Assembly: GCA_042218065.1 (NCBI GenBank)
Contig: JBDGRL010000012.1
Location: forward strand, 6,518 to 70,517
DNA from: JBDGRJ01 sp042218065
Lineage (GTDB): Bacteria > Patescibacteriota > Patescibacteriia > Magasanikbacterales > UBA922
Length of the DNA stretch: 64,000 bases
Direction of reading: 5' to 3'
The position numbers were made by a program, and so were the translations under genes. Below the pieces are notes generated by a model. It ran no database searches, was not told the origin of the DNA, and was given only the letters and a program-made list of their open reading frames with translations. Of this stretch, positions 42,531 through 50,417 are shown piece after piece. Position 1 is the stretch's first letter, and every line of letters starts with the position of its first letter.

Positions 42531-42582
42531 CCCCGAGTCGCGAACCCACGGACTTCACGGCCCGTGCTGAAGCGGCTCGGGG
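42531..42582 (+). other. GC-rich stem-loop after the orphan gene
   Basis: CCCCGAG (42531-42537) pairs with CTCGGGG (42576-42582). Inside, CTTCA (42553-42557) pairs with TGAAG (42568-42572). There is no T-run, so it is not an ordinary terminator; it may be the 5' domain of a structured RNA that continues into the tRNA-like segment. Confidence 0.5.
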
Positions 42583-42586
42583 TTGA

Positions 42587-42689
42587 GCCCCAGGAAAGGT
42601 AAGCCTGAGAATGGCGGAGCCGAATTTCCGAGAGGAGGGAGCCTAGCGTGTTAACGTGAGGCTAGCAGGTTCGAATCCTGCCCGGGGCA
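42587..42689 (+). ncRNA. Incomplete tRNA-like element (T-arm and 3' acceptor)
   Basis: GCAGG-TTCGAAT-CCTGC (42665-42681) is a textbook T-arm, followed by a 7-nt CCGGGGC and an A (42682-42689), the 3' end of a tRNA without encoded CCA. No normal 5' half is found. The only acceptor-like partner is GCCCCAGG at 42587-42594, with one A-C mismatch. It would give a 103-nt molecule lacking a recognisable D-arm or anticodon arm. A hairpin AGCCT...AGGCT (42640-42663 approximately) sits just before the T-arm like an oversized variable arm. It may be a tRNA fragment copied by an integrating element, or an unusual RNA. Confidence 0.4.
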
Positions 42690-42727
42690 TTTTGCACGAT
42701 TGTTCGATCTTTGTAGAATTTGGGGGA

Positions 42728-42750
42728 GCCTAGAACAGTTTGTTCTAGGC
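42728..42750. repeat. Inverted repeat
   Basis: GCCTAGAA (42728-42735) and TTCTAGGC (42743-42750) form a perfect 8-bp stem with a 7-nt loop, immediately before the terminator hairpin. Confidence 0.6.
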
Positions 42751-42788
42751 AATACAAAAGCTCACCAAATCTGGTGAGTTTTTGTATT
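42751..42788. terminator. Strong bidirectional terminator
   Basis: AATACAAAA-G-CTCACC (from 42751) mirrors GGTGAG-T-TTTTGTATT (to 42788) around AAATCT. The core stem CTCACC/GGTGAG is followed by a T-run. It ends the island and separates it from the MFS gene. Confidence 0.8.
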
Positions 42789-42817
42789 TTTTGCTATAGT
42801 TTGAAAAAATAATTTTT

Positions 42818-44038
42818 GTGAAGGAAAAATTAGCTCGCAACCCAAAACTACTATTCTGGATTAATGCTTTGAAAAATGTGAAAGTTTTAAGCATTGTAAT
42901 TTCTTTATTTTATCTTCACCGTGGTTTGAGTTTATCACAGATTTTTTATTTATCGATCGTCTGGGCGGTGACAAATTTACTATTTGAAATCCCTTCTAGC
43001 TACATGGCCGATAAGTGGGGCAGGAAGAAAACTTTATTTGTCGGTGCAGTCTCTTTTTTATTCTACTGGATTGTTTTGTTGGTTGGTGCTAGCTTTTGGG
43101 TATTTGCTTTTGCTATTTTTTTGTATGCCTTTTCTTTTGCTTGTTTTTCTGGAACAGATGATGCTTTACTTTATGATACCAAAAAAGAGTTAGGCAAAGA
43201 GGCAGAAACTTTAGGTTCATTTGGTAAATATTACTCAGCCAAAAGGATTTTCAAAATTGCTGCTCCAATTTTAGGAGCAGTTATTGCTAAGGATTTACTT
43301 GAATGGCAATTTCAGCTAATCATCAGTATAGATATATTTGCTTCTCTGTTGGCTGTTATTATGACATTGTTTTTAGTTGAGCCCACTCACTACAAGGAAG
43401 TAAAACAAGAAGAGGCGGATATATTGTTAGATGCCTGGAATTTACTCAGCTCGAATAAAAATCTACTCAAAGCCATCTTAAATAAAACTCTGATTTTTAT
43501 AGCTGGTTTTATAACTTTCCGCTATTATCAAAAATTATTTGTCGATCTTGGTATGGCAGTAATAGCGATCGGTATCGGTTGGTCTATGTTTCAGGTAATA
43601 ATGTTTTGGGGTAATCAAAAAATTACTGAAGTCTTCAAAAATTATCCTTTGCCTCAAAGGATAGATTTCCTAAACTATATTTTTGCTGGTGTAATGAGTA
43701 GTTTTGTCGCTATTTATTTTATCGCTTCGGAGAGGTTTTATCTTCTATTTATTTTGTTTGTAGTGGCTCATATAGCCGAGACGCTTAGATATACTTTATT
43801 CTCCGAGATGTTCAACAAAAACTTCAAATCTTTCAATCGTTCGACAGCTTTATCTTTGTCAAATTTTCTTAAAAGTGTGCTAGATATTCCGTTGATATTT
43901 TTTGCCGGCTGGTTAGTTAGCCTCGATATTATCTACCCTTATGTATTTGCTGCTATTTTAGCTGTTGTAGTTAGTTTGGTTGTTAGTCTCCACGGGTTAG
44001 GTTTATATGTTCAGAAAAAGCCAGTTAAAGCTTCCTAA
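42818..44038 (+). CDS. Major facilitator superfamily transporter
   Basis: 406 residues with about 11-12 transmembrane helices. The GTG start (42818) lies 17 nt after TATAGT (42795-42800). The inter-helix loop motif A appears as SYMADKWGRKKTLFVGA (about residues 61-77), which fixes the family. An acidic cytoplasmic loop (EPTHYKEVKQEEADILLDAW) links the halves. The substrate is unknown. MFS proteins of this shape often export drugs. The following 2H phosphoesterase and nucleotidyltransferase genes have their own -10 box, so operon membership is uncertain. Confidence 0.88.
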   Translation: MKEKLARNPKLLFWINALKNVKVLSIVISLFYLHRGLSLSQIFYLSIVWAVTNLLFEIPSSYMADKWGRKKTLFVGAVSFLFYWIVLLVGASFWVFAFAIFLYAFSFACFSGTDDALLYDTKKELGKEAETLGSFGKYYSAKRIFKIAAPILGAVIAKDLLEWQFQLIISIDIFASLLAVIMTLFLVEPTHYKEVKQEEADILLDAWNLLSSNKNLLKAILNKTLIFIAGFITFRYYQKLFVDLGMAVIAIGIGWSMFQVIMFWGNQKITEVFKNYPLPQRIDFLNYIFAGVMSSFVAIYFIASERFYLLFILFVVAHIAETLRYTLFSEMFNKNFKSFNRSTALSLSNFLKSVLDIPLIFFAGWLVSLDIIYPYVFAAILAVVVSLVVSLHGLGLYVQKKPVKAS

Positions 44039-44076
44039 TTTTTTTCAAAGTTTAAATATAATAATATGCCAAAAAA

Positions 44077-44721
44077 ATGAATACCAGAAGTACACAAAAA
44101 ACAAATGTAAACAAAAAATTTAGCCCTGGTCACTACGGATTTGTATTGAAGCCAGATTCCAAAATAAGAGAAAAAGTTGAGAAAATCCAGCAGGAATTTT
44201 GTCCGAATGTAGAATTTAAGGCTGGAGCAGATGGGGATATTCACCTTACTTTATATCATGCTCCAATAAGTACTGTTTCCAAGCCAAAAATAGATAAAAT
44301 TATCAAAACCGTCGAAGCTACAGGAATATTAGATGAAAGATTACAACTTAGAGAGTTAGAAATTTATGGAGAAACATTTCTATTTTGGAGTGTCTCAACT
44401 ATTCCAGAAGTGTTGACTGAAGCTCATAAAAAAGCTTTAAATTTGGCTAACTTTTTACAGAAAGAGGCTTCTGAAAGTAAAGAAAATTTAGCAGGTTTAA
44501 GCGAGAAAGAACAAGAAAATATCAAAAAATATAATCATCCGCTGGTAAAAGATTTATACAAGCCTCATATTACTATTGCTTATAACTCGACAGGAATAGA
44601 AGTTGAATCTAAAAAAATTGAAAATTTCTCTCATTCTGCTTCTATTGACATTGAAGAAATAAGTTTTGCTCGTATAGGTGATAATGGTCGGGTAGAAGAA
44701 AATTTACTTACAATTTCTTAA
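44077..44721 (+). CDS. 2H phosphoesterase-superfamily protein (2'-5' RNA ligase-like)
   Basis: 214 residues. The two HxT/S motifs that define the fold are present: HLTLYHAP (about residues 52-59) and HITIAYNS (about 166-173). Between them is an insertion rich in Lys and Glu. 2H enzymes open cyclic phosphodiesters or cut 2'-5' linkages in RNA or nucleotides. A TATAAT (44057-44062) lies 14 nt before the ATG, so the mRNA is nearly leaderless. The next gene, a nucleotidyltransferase, starts 2 nt after the stop. Confidence 0.82.
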   Translation: MNTRSTQKTNVNKKFSPGHYGFVLKPDSKIREKVEKIQQEFCPNVEFKAGADGDIHLTLYHAPISTVSKPKIDKIIKTVEATGILDERLQLRELEIYGETFLFWSVSTIPEVLTEAHKKALNLANFLQKEASESKENLAGLSEKEQENIKKYNHPLVKDLYKPHITIAYNSTGIEVESKKIENFSHSASIDIEEISFARIGDNGRVEENLLTIS

Positions 44722-44723
44722 TT

Positions 44724-45653
44724 ATGAAAAACACATCTATACTGGAGAAAAATCAAGAAGAGCTAGAAAAAATTATTCAAATATTAGAAGATGCAATTGG
44801 CCATAATGCACGAGTTGCCGGAATTATTCAAATAGGAAGTTATGCTAATGGTGAGTCGGTACCAGGACTCTCGGATATAGATACAAGAGTGTATGTCGAA
44901 TCTGATGAAGTATATATCTGGAATGTAGCTGGACACAAAACCAGCGAAGAAATTTATCAAGAGAATAAACTTGATGATTTTGTTGATGAATATGGAGAAA
45001 AGCCGATAGAAGATTTAACGTGGAATAATTTTAATCTTCCTATGTGGGACCAACTAGAAGAAGAGTTTGGAGTCCAAATCGAGTTTGGACTTACTGATAA
45101 GAGGTATGCTGATTATGCATTGCAAAATATTAAGAGTTCACCTACTAATGAGCATTCTTTCTTGATGAAACGAAGTATTATTTATGATCCGGATAATTTT
45201 TTATCACAATGGAAACAGAAGCTTTCCGGAGAAGTTTTTCCTACAATGGTAGAGTTTTACAAGGACCAATACCTCAGCGGTCTGTCAGATAAACTTTATA
45301 ATAGCACAGAAATAACTGAAGGTGACTTAGAAGAAATTGAGAGAAGAAATAAAATCCAATGGATCAAACGAGCAATTCGGCACATTAGAGAAGCTGTTAC
45401 AACTAAAGTTTATGCCGCTACTGGAGAAATAGTTCATAAAAAAGACGATATCCTTGCTTTTTATAAAAAACACTTACCTGAAAGATACGATTTTGTAAAA
45501 AAATTATATCGCTGGAAGACAGACTACGAAACAAGAAAAGAAATGATCAAAGATTGTCTAGAAAATCCTAAAAAATATTCTGAGAAGTTTGAAGAGTTGA
45601 CTCCAAAGTTGGAGGAAGTTGTTAAAGAAGTCAGTAATTTGCGACTTAATTAG
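44724..45653 (+). CDS. Nucleotidyltransferase-domain protein
   Basis: 309 residues. The N-terminal nucleotidyltransferase motif GSYANGESVPGLSDIDTRVY (about residues 38-57) has the GS loop and the SDID metal aspartates. The rest is helical, with EIERRNKIQWIKRAIRHIRE. This is the layout of aminoglycoside-type nucleotidyltransferases and of tRNA/RNA-modifying relatives; the target cannot be read from sequence. Coupling to a 2H phosphoesterase gives a making/unmaking pair for a nucleotide bond, which makes both an RNA-repair and a resistance/immunity role possible. Confidence 0.8.
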   Translation: MKNTSILEKNQEELEKIIQILEDAIGHNARVAGIIQIGSYANGESVPGLSDIDTRVYVESDEVYIWNVAGHKTSEEIYQENKLDDFVDEYGEKPIEDLTWNNFNLPMWDQLEEEFGVQIEFGLTDKRYADYALQNIKSSPTNEHSFLMKRSIIYDPDNFLSQWKQKLSGEVFPTMVEFYKDQYLSGLSDKLYNSTEITEGDLEEIERRNKIQWIKRAIRHIREAVTTKVYAATGEIVHKKDDILAFYKKHLPERYDFVKKLYRWKTDYETRKEMIKDCLENPKKYSEKFEELTPKLEEVVKEVSNLRLN

Positions 45654-45725
45654 TAATTAAAATCTTGGCTTTCGTAAATAAGTAAGATAAAATTAAATTA
45701 CAAGAAATTAAAATTAAGTTTACTT

Positions 45726-45883
45726 ATGAAAAACCGAAAAACAAGCACAGAAGAAGATTTTTTTGATCTTGCTGGATCAGTCGATCATGAAGGTGGAGAA
45801 AAAGATTTTGATGAGTTAAGAAAAAAACTACTAAACAGGTAGCTGAATCTGTCATTAAAGACATACATAAATTAGAATCATAG
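45726..45883 (+). pseudogene. VapB-like antitoxin gene with -1 frameshift at a run of seven A
   Basis: ATG 45726 opens a 38-codon frame ending at 45842: MKNRKTSTEEDFFDLAGSVD, then a Gly/Glu/Asp stretch and LRKKLLNR. The FFDLAGS segment resembles the toxin-binding tail of VapB/AbrB-type antitoxins. If the ribosome slips -1 on the heptamer A AAA AAA (45821-45827), the protein continues TTKQVAESVIKDIHKLES to a stop at 45881-45883, a far more natural C-terminal helix. This may be programmed frameshifting, a recent mutation, or an assembly error in the homopolymer. No PIN toxin follows. Confidence 0.45.
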
Positions 45884-45922
45884 TTTGCTATTTACTACTC
45901 CATCCATTAAAATATCAGCAGT

Positions 45923-46774
45923 ATGAATCTATCAGTAATTACCGTAACTTGGAACAATGAAGATGAAATAGCCGAGCAGATACGCTCGGTAAGATCTGCA
46001 TGTAATGATATCGAATTCGAGCAGATTATAGTAGATAATGACTCACCAGATGATACCGTAAAAGTTATTGAAAAAAATTTTCCTGAGGTGAAATTGATAG
46101 CTAATAAGGAAAATAAAGGCTTTGGTACAGCAAATAATCAAGGAGTTGAACAAGCAGAAGGTGAATTTTTGTTGTTTTTAAATCCGGATATGAAACTAAA
46201 AGAGGGAAGCTTAGATAAGATAGTAAAATGGATGAGAGACAATGAAGATGTAGGAATTGCTTGTCCAAAGCTTATTAACGAAGACGGTAGTTTCAACGAG
46301 CATGCCAGTCCACGCAGTTTCCCTACAGTTCTAGAGCAGCTAGCGATTATTTTCAAGATCCCTCACATTTTTCCATCTGTATTAGATAGATATTTAATGA
46401 CAGATTTTGATCCAAGTAAGGAGCGAGAAGTCGATAGTGTCCGCGGATCTTTTATGCTGATGCGAAGAGAAATTGTAGAAGAACTAGGCTGGGCTTTCGA
46501 TCCAAGATACTTCATCTGGTATGAAGATGTAGATATCTGTCGTGAAGTAAAAAGCCTAGGCTACAAAGTAATGTATACTCCGGTAATTGAAGCAGTTGAT
46601 TATGTCGGTAAGAGCTTCGGCCAGAGAAGAGGTCTATGGAAGCAAAAGAACTTTACTGAAAGTATGCTAAAATATTTCAAAAAATGGGAGCCATTCTATA
46701 AATGGATCTGGATCGCTATGGCTCGTCCGATTGGAATTTTTATGGTTTGGTTGCAAGAAAAAATTATAAATTAA
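45923..46774 (+). CDS. GT2-family glycosyltransferase (rhamnosyltransferase-like)
   Basis: 283 residues, GT-A fold. The N-terminus LSVITVTWNNEDEIAEQIRS leads to QIIVDNDSPDDT. Then NKGFGTANNQGVEQAEGEFLLFLNPDMKL carries the DxD-type site. SVRGSFMLMRREIVEELG and WYEDVDICREVKSLGY follow, as in WbbL-type dTDP-rhamnose transferases. It is the first of four related GT2 genes in 6 kb. The C-terminal helices are amphipathic and probably touch the membrane. Confidence 0.92.
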   Translation: MNLSVITVTWNNEDEIAEQIRSVRSACNDIEFEQIIVDNDSPDDTVKVIEKNFPEVKLIANKENKGFGTANNQGVEQAEGEFLLFLNPDMKLKEGSLDKIVKWMRDNEDVGIACPKLINEDGSFNEHASPRSFPTVLEQLAIIFKIPHIFPSVLDRYLMTDFDPSKEREVDSVRGSFMLMRREIVEELGWAFDPRYFIWYEDVDICREVKSLGYKVMYTPVIEAVDYVGKSFGQRRGLWKQKNFTESMLKYFKKWEPFYKWIWIAMARPIGIFMVWLQEKIIN

Positions 46775-46780
46775 GAAACT

Positions 46781-48310
46781 ATGCCTAAAACACCAGAGGA
46801 GAGAAAAAAAGAGCTGAAGCACAACCTCTCCCTAAAAATAAAAAAGTGGGTAAAAAACTCCAAAAAAAGCCTGAAGGAGCTAGCTACTACCTTATGGCCC
46901 AAAGCAAAAGAGGATAAATATTACAAAAAGAAGAAAGGAGGTTTAGTATTTGATGCTGAGGCATTTTTAAATGACTGGGCTGAAAATATATTGCAAGAAG
47001 AACGGGCGGAGCCGAATGATATCTCTTTTGTAGATAGACCGATTATAGAAACGGATGAAGGGGAAATAACTCCCGGGGAGGAGGAGTTTGAAAGTAAAAA
47101 AACAATTCCGAGAACACAATATCTACAAGAAGTACTGCAAGAATTCGGTTATGATTTTTCTATTGTCGTAGGTAGCGATAGACCGGAGATGTTCAGAGAA
47201 GAACCTTATCAGGCTTATATGGTTCAAGATATAGACAGGATTGTGTTGGTAAACAACCAAGAAGAAGAAGCGACCTTCGTGATATTCGACAGTGATACGG
47301 AAGATCTATTTGACAGGCCTCAGCTAAAAGATGATCTTAAAAGTAGACCGGATGTAAAACGTATAAAATATGAAGGTAAAGAAAGCTGGCAAAATAAACT
47401 AAGGGAGTTATTGGAGGAAGACTATAATTTAAAAGAGACTGAAGGACGTTTTCTCAGTTTCGATGAATTGAAAAAAGAAGTACAAGCAGCAGGGGTAGAA
47501 AGCAGTAGCGAATATCAAGAAGAACAAAAAGAACACGACAATTGGCCCAGCACCCCTAATAGAGCTTACTCCAAACAATGGTCAAGCTGGTACGACTTTT
47601 TAGGCAAGGAAAAGCCTAAAGAAAGATTTCTCGGTTTCAATGAATTACAAAAAGAAATACAGGCAGCAGATATAATGAATCGGTCAGAATATAGAAAAGA
47701 ACAAAAAGAACACGACAATTGGCCTAGCCAACCTTATAGAACATACTCCGAACAATGGATCGATTGGTATGACTTTCTAGAAAAGGAAAAACCTGAATAT
47801 ATTAGTTTCAATGAGTTAAAAAAAGAAGTACAATCTGCAGGAATAGAAAGTCGAAGAGAATATAGAGAAGAACAAAAAGAGCACAATAGATGGCCGTCTA
47901 ATCCTGTTAAATATTATCAAAATAAATGGAAAAATTGGTACGATTTTTTAGGTAAAGAGAAATCTGAATATCTTAATTTTAGTGAATTAAAAAAAGAAGT
48001 TCAAGCAACAGGTATAGAAAGTCATATAGAATATATAGAAGAACAAAAAAAGCACGACAGTTGGCCCAGTACCCCAGATAGAATTTATTCAGAACAGTGG
48101 ACTAACTGGTATGATTTTCTGGACAAAGAAAAACCCGAAGAAAAATTAAGCTTTAATGAGCTAAAGAAAGAAGTACAAGCAGCAAATATAAATACACAAA
48201 GAGAATATAGAGAAGAACAAAAAGAGCATAATAGATGGCCCTCTAAGCCTGAAGGATTTTATCAAAATAAATGGAAAAATTGGTACGACTTTCTAGGTAA
48301 AGAAAAATAA
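46781..48310 (+). CDS. Protein with five integrase-type (INT_rpt-like) repeats
   Basis: 509 residues between two glycosyltransferase genes. The N-terminal about 220 residues are unknown and highly charged (KKWVKNSKKSLKELATTLWP, then a strand-rich DIDRIVLVNNQEEEATFVIF). From residue about 224 five units of 57-59 residues follow. Each runs F-x-ELKKEVQAA-x-I, then EY-x-EEQKEH, then WPS-x-P, then Y-x-x-x-W-x-x-WYDFLGKEK. The WPSxPxxxY...WxxWxDFLG signature matches phage-integrase repeat units (INT_rpt, from memory) seen as DNA-binding repeats in integrases and helicases. Units 3 and 5 are most alike. DNA binding is inferred. No catalytic domain was recognised. Confidence 0.7.
   Translation: MPKTPEERKKELKHNLSLKIKKWVKNSKKSLKELATTLWPKAKEDKYYKKKKGGLVFDAEAFLNDWAENILQEERAEPNDISFVDRPIIETDEGEITPGEEEFESKKTIPRTQYLQEVLQEFGYDFSIVVGSDRPEMFREEPYQAYMVQDIDRIVLVNNQEEEATFVIFDSDTEDLFDRPQLKDDLKSRPDVKRIKYEGKESWQNKLRELLEEDYNLKETEGRFLSFDELKKEVQAAGVESSSEYQEEQKEHDNWPSTPNRAYSKQWSSWYDFLGKEKPKERFLGFNELQKEIQAADIMNRSEYRKEQKEHDNWPSQPYRTYSEQWIDWYDFLEKEKPEYISFNELKKEVQSAGIESRREYREEQKEHNRWPSNPVKYYQNKWKNWYDFLGKEKSEYLNFSELKKEVQATGIESHIEYIEEQKKHDSWPSTPDRIYSEQWTNWYDFLDKEKPEEKLSFNELKKEVQAANINTQREYREEQKEHNRWPSKPEGFYQNKWKNWYDFLGKEK
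47450..48307 (+). repeat. Five tandem coding repeats (about 57-59 codons each)
   Basis: Units begin near 47450, 47627, 47801, 47972 and 48143, at the recurring SFNELKKE-type motif. Spacing varies by one or two codons. The DNA is only partly conserved between units while the protein pattern is well kept, so the repeats are old and under selection rather than a fresh expansion. Confidence 0.75.
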
Positions 48311-48311
48311 A

Positions 48312-49373
48312 ATGCGAAAACTATCAGTACAACTAGTAACTTGGAATGGAGAGGATTATATCCCATATCTGTTTGATTCTCTACGAGATCAAACCTTTGA
48401 CGATTGGAAGCTGAACATTTTAGATAATAATTCTGATGATAATACTTTAGAAGCACTAGAGAAGGAGCTGGAAGACTTTGAAGTTAATTATCACTTCCAA
48501 CAAAATGATACAAATGTCGGCTTTGCTCCGGGTCATAATAAGCTTTTTAGGGAAACAAACTCCGAGTATTTTTTAATGCTGAACCAGGATATGTACTTGC
48601 AGCCGGATTGCTTAGAAAAGTTGGTTGATTTTTTAGATAAAAATCAGGAAGCTGCAGGGGTAACACCGCGTTTAATGAGATGGAAATTTGATCTACTAAA
48701 AGATAAAAATGTGGAAGAAAATGATCTGCTTAAGCAAAGCTTTACCGATCAGGTGGACTCTTTGGGTATGAAAATTTTTAAAAATCGCAGAGTTATAGAG
48801 CAATATACCCAAAAAAAATGGAGCAAGATTAAGGATAAATTTGATTCAGATACCCGAGAAGTCTTCGGTGTGTCAGGTGCTTTTCCTATGTTCCGCAGGA
48901 GCTCCATAGAAGAAATTACTTTCGATAATGGTAATTATCTGGACGAAGATTATCATTCTTACAAGGAGGATGTGGATCTAGCTTATCGTTTGCAGTCCAG
49001 CGGCAACAAAGCTTATGTCATATTAGATACAGTAGCTTATCATGATCGTTCCGCTGCCGGTCCGGAAAACCCTGGAATTATAGCTACTATAAAGAATAAA
49101 CTTGATCAGAGTGAGTGGGTGAAAAAACACAGCTACAAAAACCATCTGATGACGTTGTATAAGAATGAATATTGGCAGAATTTTTTGCTTGATTTTCCAT
49201 TTATATTTTGGTATGAATTAAAGAAGTTCATCTGGTATCTACTATTTGATCCGAAAGTGCTGAAAAGCCTGGCTACAGCATGGAGTCTAAGAGATAGAAT
49301 GAAAGAAAAAAGAGAACAAATTAAAAAAGGGCGTGTCAAGAATTATAAAGAAATGAGAGAAAACTGGTTGTAA
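48312..49373 (+). CDS. GT2-family glycosyltransferase
   Basis: 353 residues, starting 1 nt after the repeat-protein stop. LSVQLVTWNGEDYIPYLFDS opens the GT-A fold, then LNILDNNSDDNTL, NVGFAPGHNKLFRE, and a LMLNQDMYLQPD metal site. Later VSGAFPMFRRSSIEE and SYKEDVDLAYRLQSSGN resemble rhamnosyltransferases. The C-terminal 60 residues include YKNEYWQNFLLDFPFIFWYE, a membrane-associated helix. It is likely to add a sugar to a lipid-linked chain in the cytoplasm. Confidence 0.92.
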   Translation: MRKLSVQLVTWNGEDYIPYLFDSLRDQTFDDWKLNILDNNSDDNTLEALEKELEDFEVNYHFQQNDTNVGFAPGHNKLFRETNSEYFLMLNQDMYLQPDCLEKLVDFLDKNQEAAGVTPRLMRWKFDLLKDKNVEENDLLKQSFTDQVDSLGMKIFKNRRVIEQYTQKKWSKIKDKFDSDTREVFGVSGAFPMFRRSSIEEITFDNGNYLDEDYHSYKEDVDLAYRLQSSGNKAYVILDTVAYHDRSAAGPENPGIIATIKNKLDQSEWVKKHSYKNHLMTLYKNEYWQNFLLDFPFIFWYELKKFIWYLLFDPKVLKSLATAWSLRDRMKEKREQIKKGRVKNYKEMRENWL

Positions 49374-49387
49374 ATTCCAATGATAAT

Positions 49388-49562
49388 ATTAATTTTCCAC
49401 TATATCGAGCATTTGAGCATGAGCGTATAAAATTTTAGCTATGAAGAGCGATTTCTTTGTTTCAATGTTTGACGCCGAGTCGGCGGTGAGTTTTGAAACA
49501 AAAGCGATGAATAGTAAAAATTTAGTGAAAGCTCAACCAGCGAGAGATAGTGGAAAATTAAT
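49388..49562. repeat. Long imperfect inverted repeat filling the intergenic gap
   Basis: ATTAATTTTCCACTAT (49388-49403) is mirrored exactly at 49547-49562. Further inside TTGAGC pairs with GCTCAA, and AAATTTT/AAATTT, TTTGTTTCAA/TTGAAACAAA and GCC/GGC segments continue the pairing to a small loop near 49475. The whole 175-nt segment can fold into one long interrupted hairpin. Its arms end 9 nt before the next start codon. It could be a MITE-like element or an RNA structure. Confidence 0.75.
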
Positions 49563-49571
49563 ATCAAACAG

Positions 49572-50417
49572 ATGAAAGACTTAACAATTGCATTCGTCAA
49601 CTACAAGATGAAAGACGACGTCATTAAAGCAATAGACTCCATATTGGATGACATCGAGGGGTGCGATTATGATATTCAGATAAATGTAGCTGATAATTCA
49701 CAAAATGAGGACGGATTGAAAGATGAAATGGAGGAAAAATTTCCTCAGGATAATGTAAAATATATAGATTCGGGTGGTAATGTCGGATTTGGAGCTGGTA
49801 ATAACATAGCATTTCAAGAAACACCGGCTAGGTACTATTTTGCTCTCAATTGTGACACTGTAATACCGAAAGACTCCAACACTATTGAAAGAATTATAGA
49901 ATTTATGGACGATAATCCTAAGATCGGTTGTATCGGGCCTAGATTGGAGAATATGGATGGAAGTTTGCAGTATTCTTGTTTTCGCTTTGATCTGCCCTCC
50001 ATTTTGATCAAACCTCTCAAGAAAGCAGGCTTACACAAAAAATGGGATTGGGTTAAAAAATACACTGACAATCTACTGATGAAAGATTTTGACCACTCTG
50101 AAACCATGCCTGTAGACTGGGTACTGGGGGCAGCTATGGTAGTACGCAAAGAGGCAGTCGATGATGTAGGCTGGTTCGATGAGCGGTATTTTATGTATAT
50201 AGAGGATGCAGATTGGTGCCATGAAATGTGGGAAGCTGGTTGGCCAGTTTATTATGTTCCTGATATAGTAATAAGGCACAGACATGAGAGGGGTTCAGAC
50301 AAAGTTCCGGGAATCATAAAAGCTTTAGTAAAAAATAAATTAGCAAGAATCCACTTGGCCAGTTGGTTAAAATACCTCTGGAAGTGGAGAGGTAATCATA
50401 AATATTATGCTAGATAA
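49572..50417 (+). CDS. GT2-family glycosyltransferase
   Basis: 281 residues. LTIAFVNYKMKDDVIKAIDS, then INVADNSQNEDG, GGNVGFGAGNNIAFQETPAR and FALNCDTVIPKDS give the donor site. VLGAAMVVRKEAVDDVGWFD and YIEDADWCHEMWEAGWPVYY complete the WbbL-like pattern. The N-terminal 'NYKMKDD' wording is shared with other rhamnosyltransferase-like members. It is flanked on both sides by long inverted repeats. The stop codon lies inside the 5' arm of the second one. Confidence 0.92.
   Translation: MKDLTIAFVNYKMKDDVIKAIDSILDDIEGCDYDIQINVADNSQNEDGLKDEMEEKFPQDNVKYIDSGGNVGFGAGNNIAFQETPARYYFALNCDTVIPKDSNTIERIIEFMDDNPKIGCIGPRLENMDGSLQYSCFRFDLPSILIKPLKKAGLHKKWDWVKKYTDNLLMKDFDHSETMPVDWVLGAAMVVRKEAVDDVGWFDERYFMYIEDADWCHEMWEAGWPVYYVPDIVIRHRHERGSDKVPGIIKALVKNKLARIHLASWLKYLWKWRGNHKYYAR

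Noticed and set aside
42531..42689. tmRNA or ordinary tRNA gene
   Set aside because: Only the T-arm and 3' acceptor fit. There is no GGGGC-type tmRNA 5' end, no tag reading frame ending in Ala-Ala, and no D-arm or anticodon arm; therefore it is listed as an incomplete tRNA-like element.
47450..48307. CRISPR array suggested by regular repeats
   Set aside because: Period is about 174 nt, wholly within one open reading frame and conserved mainly at protein level, so these are coding repeats.
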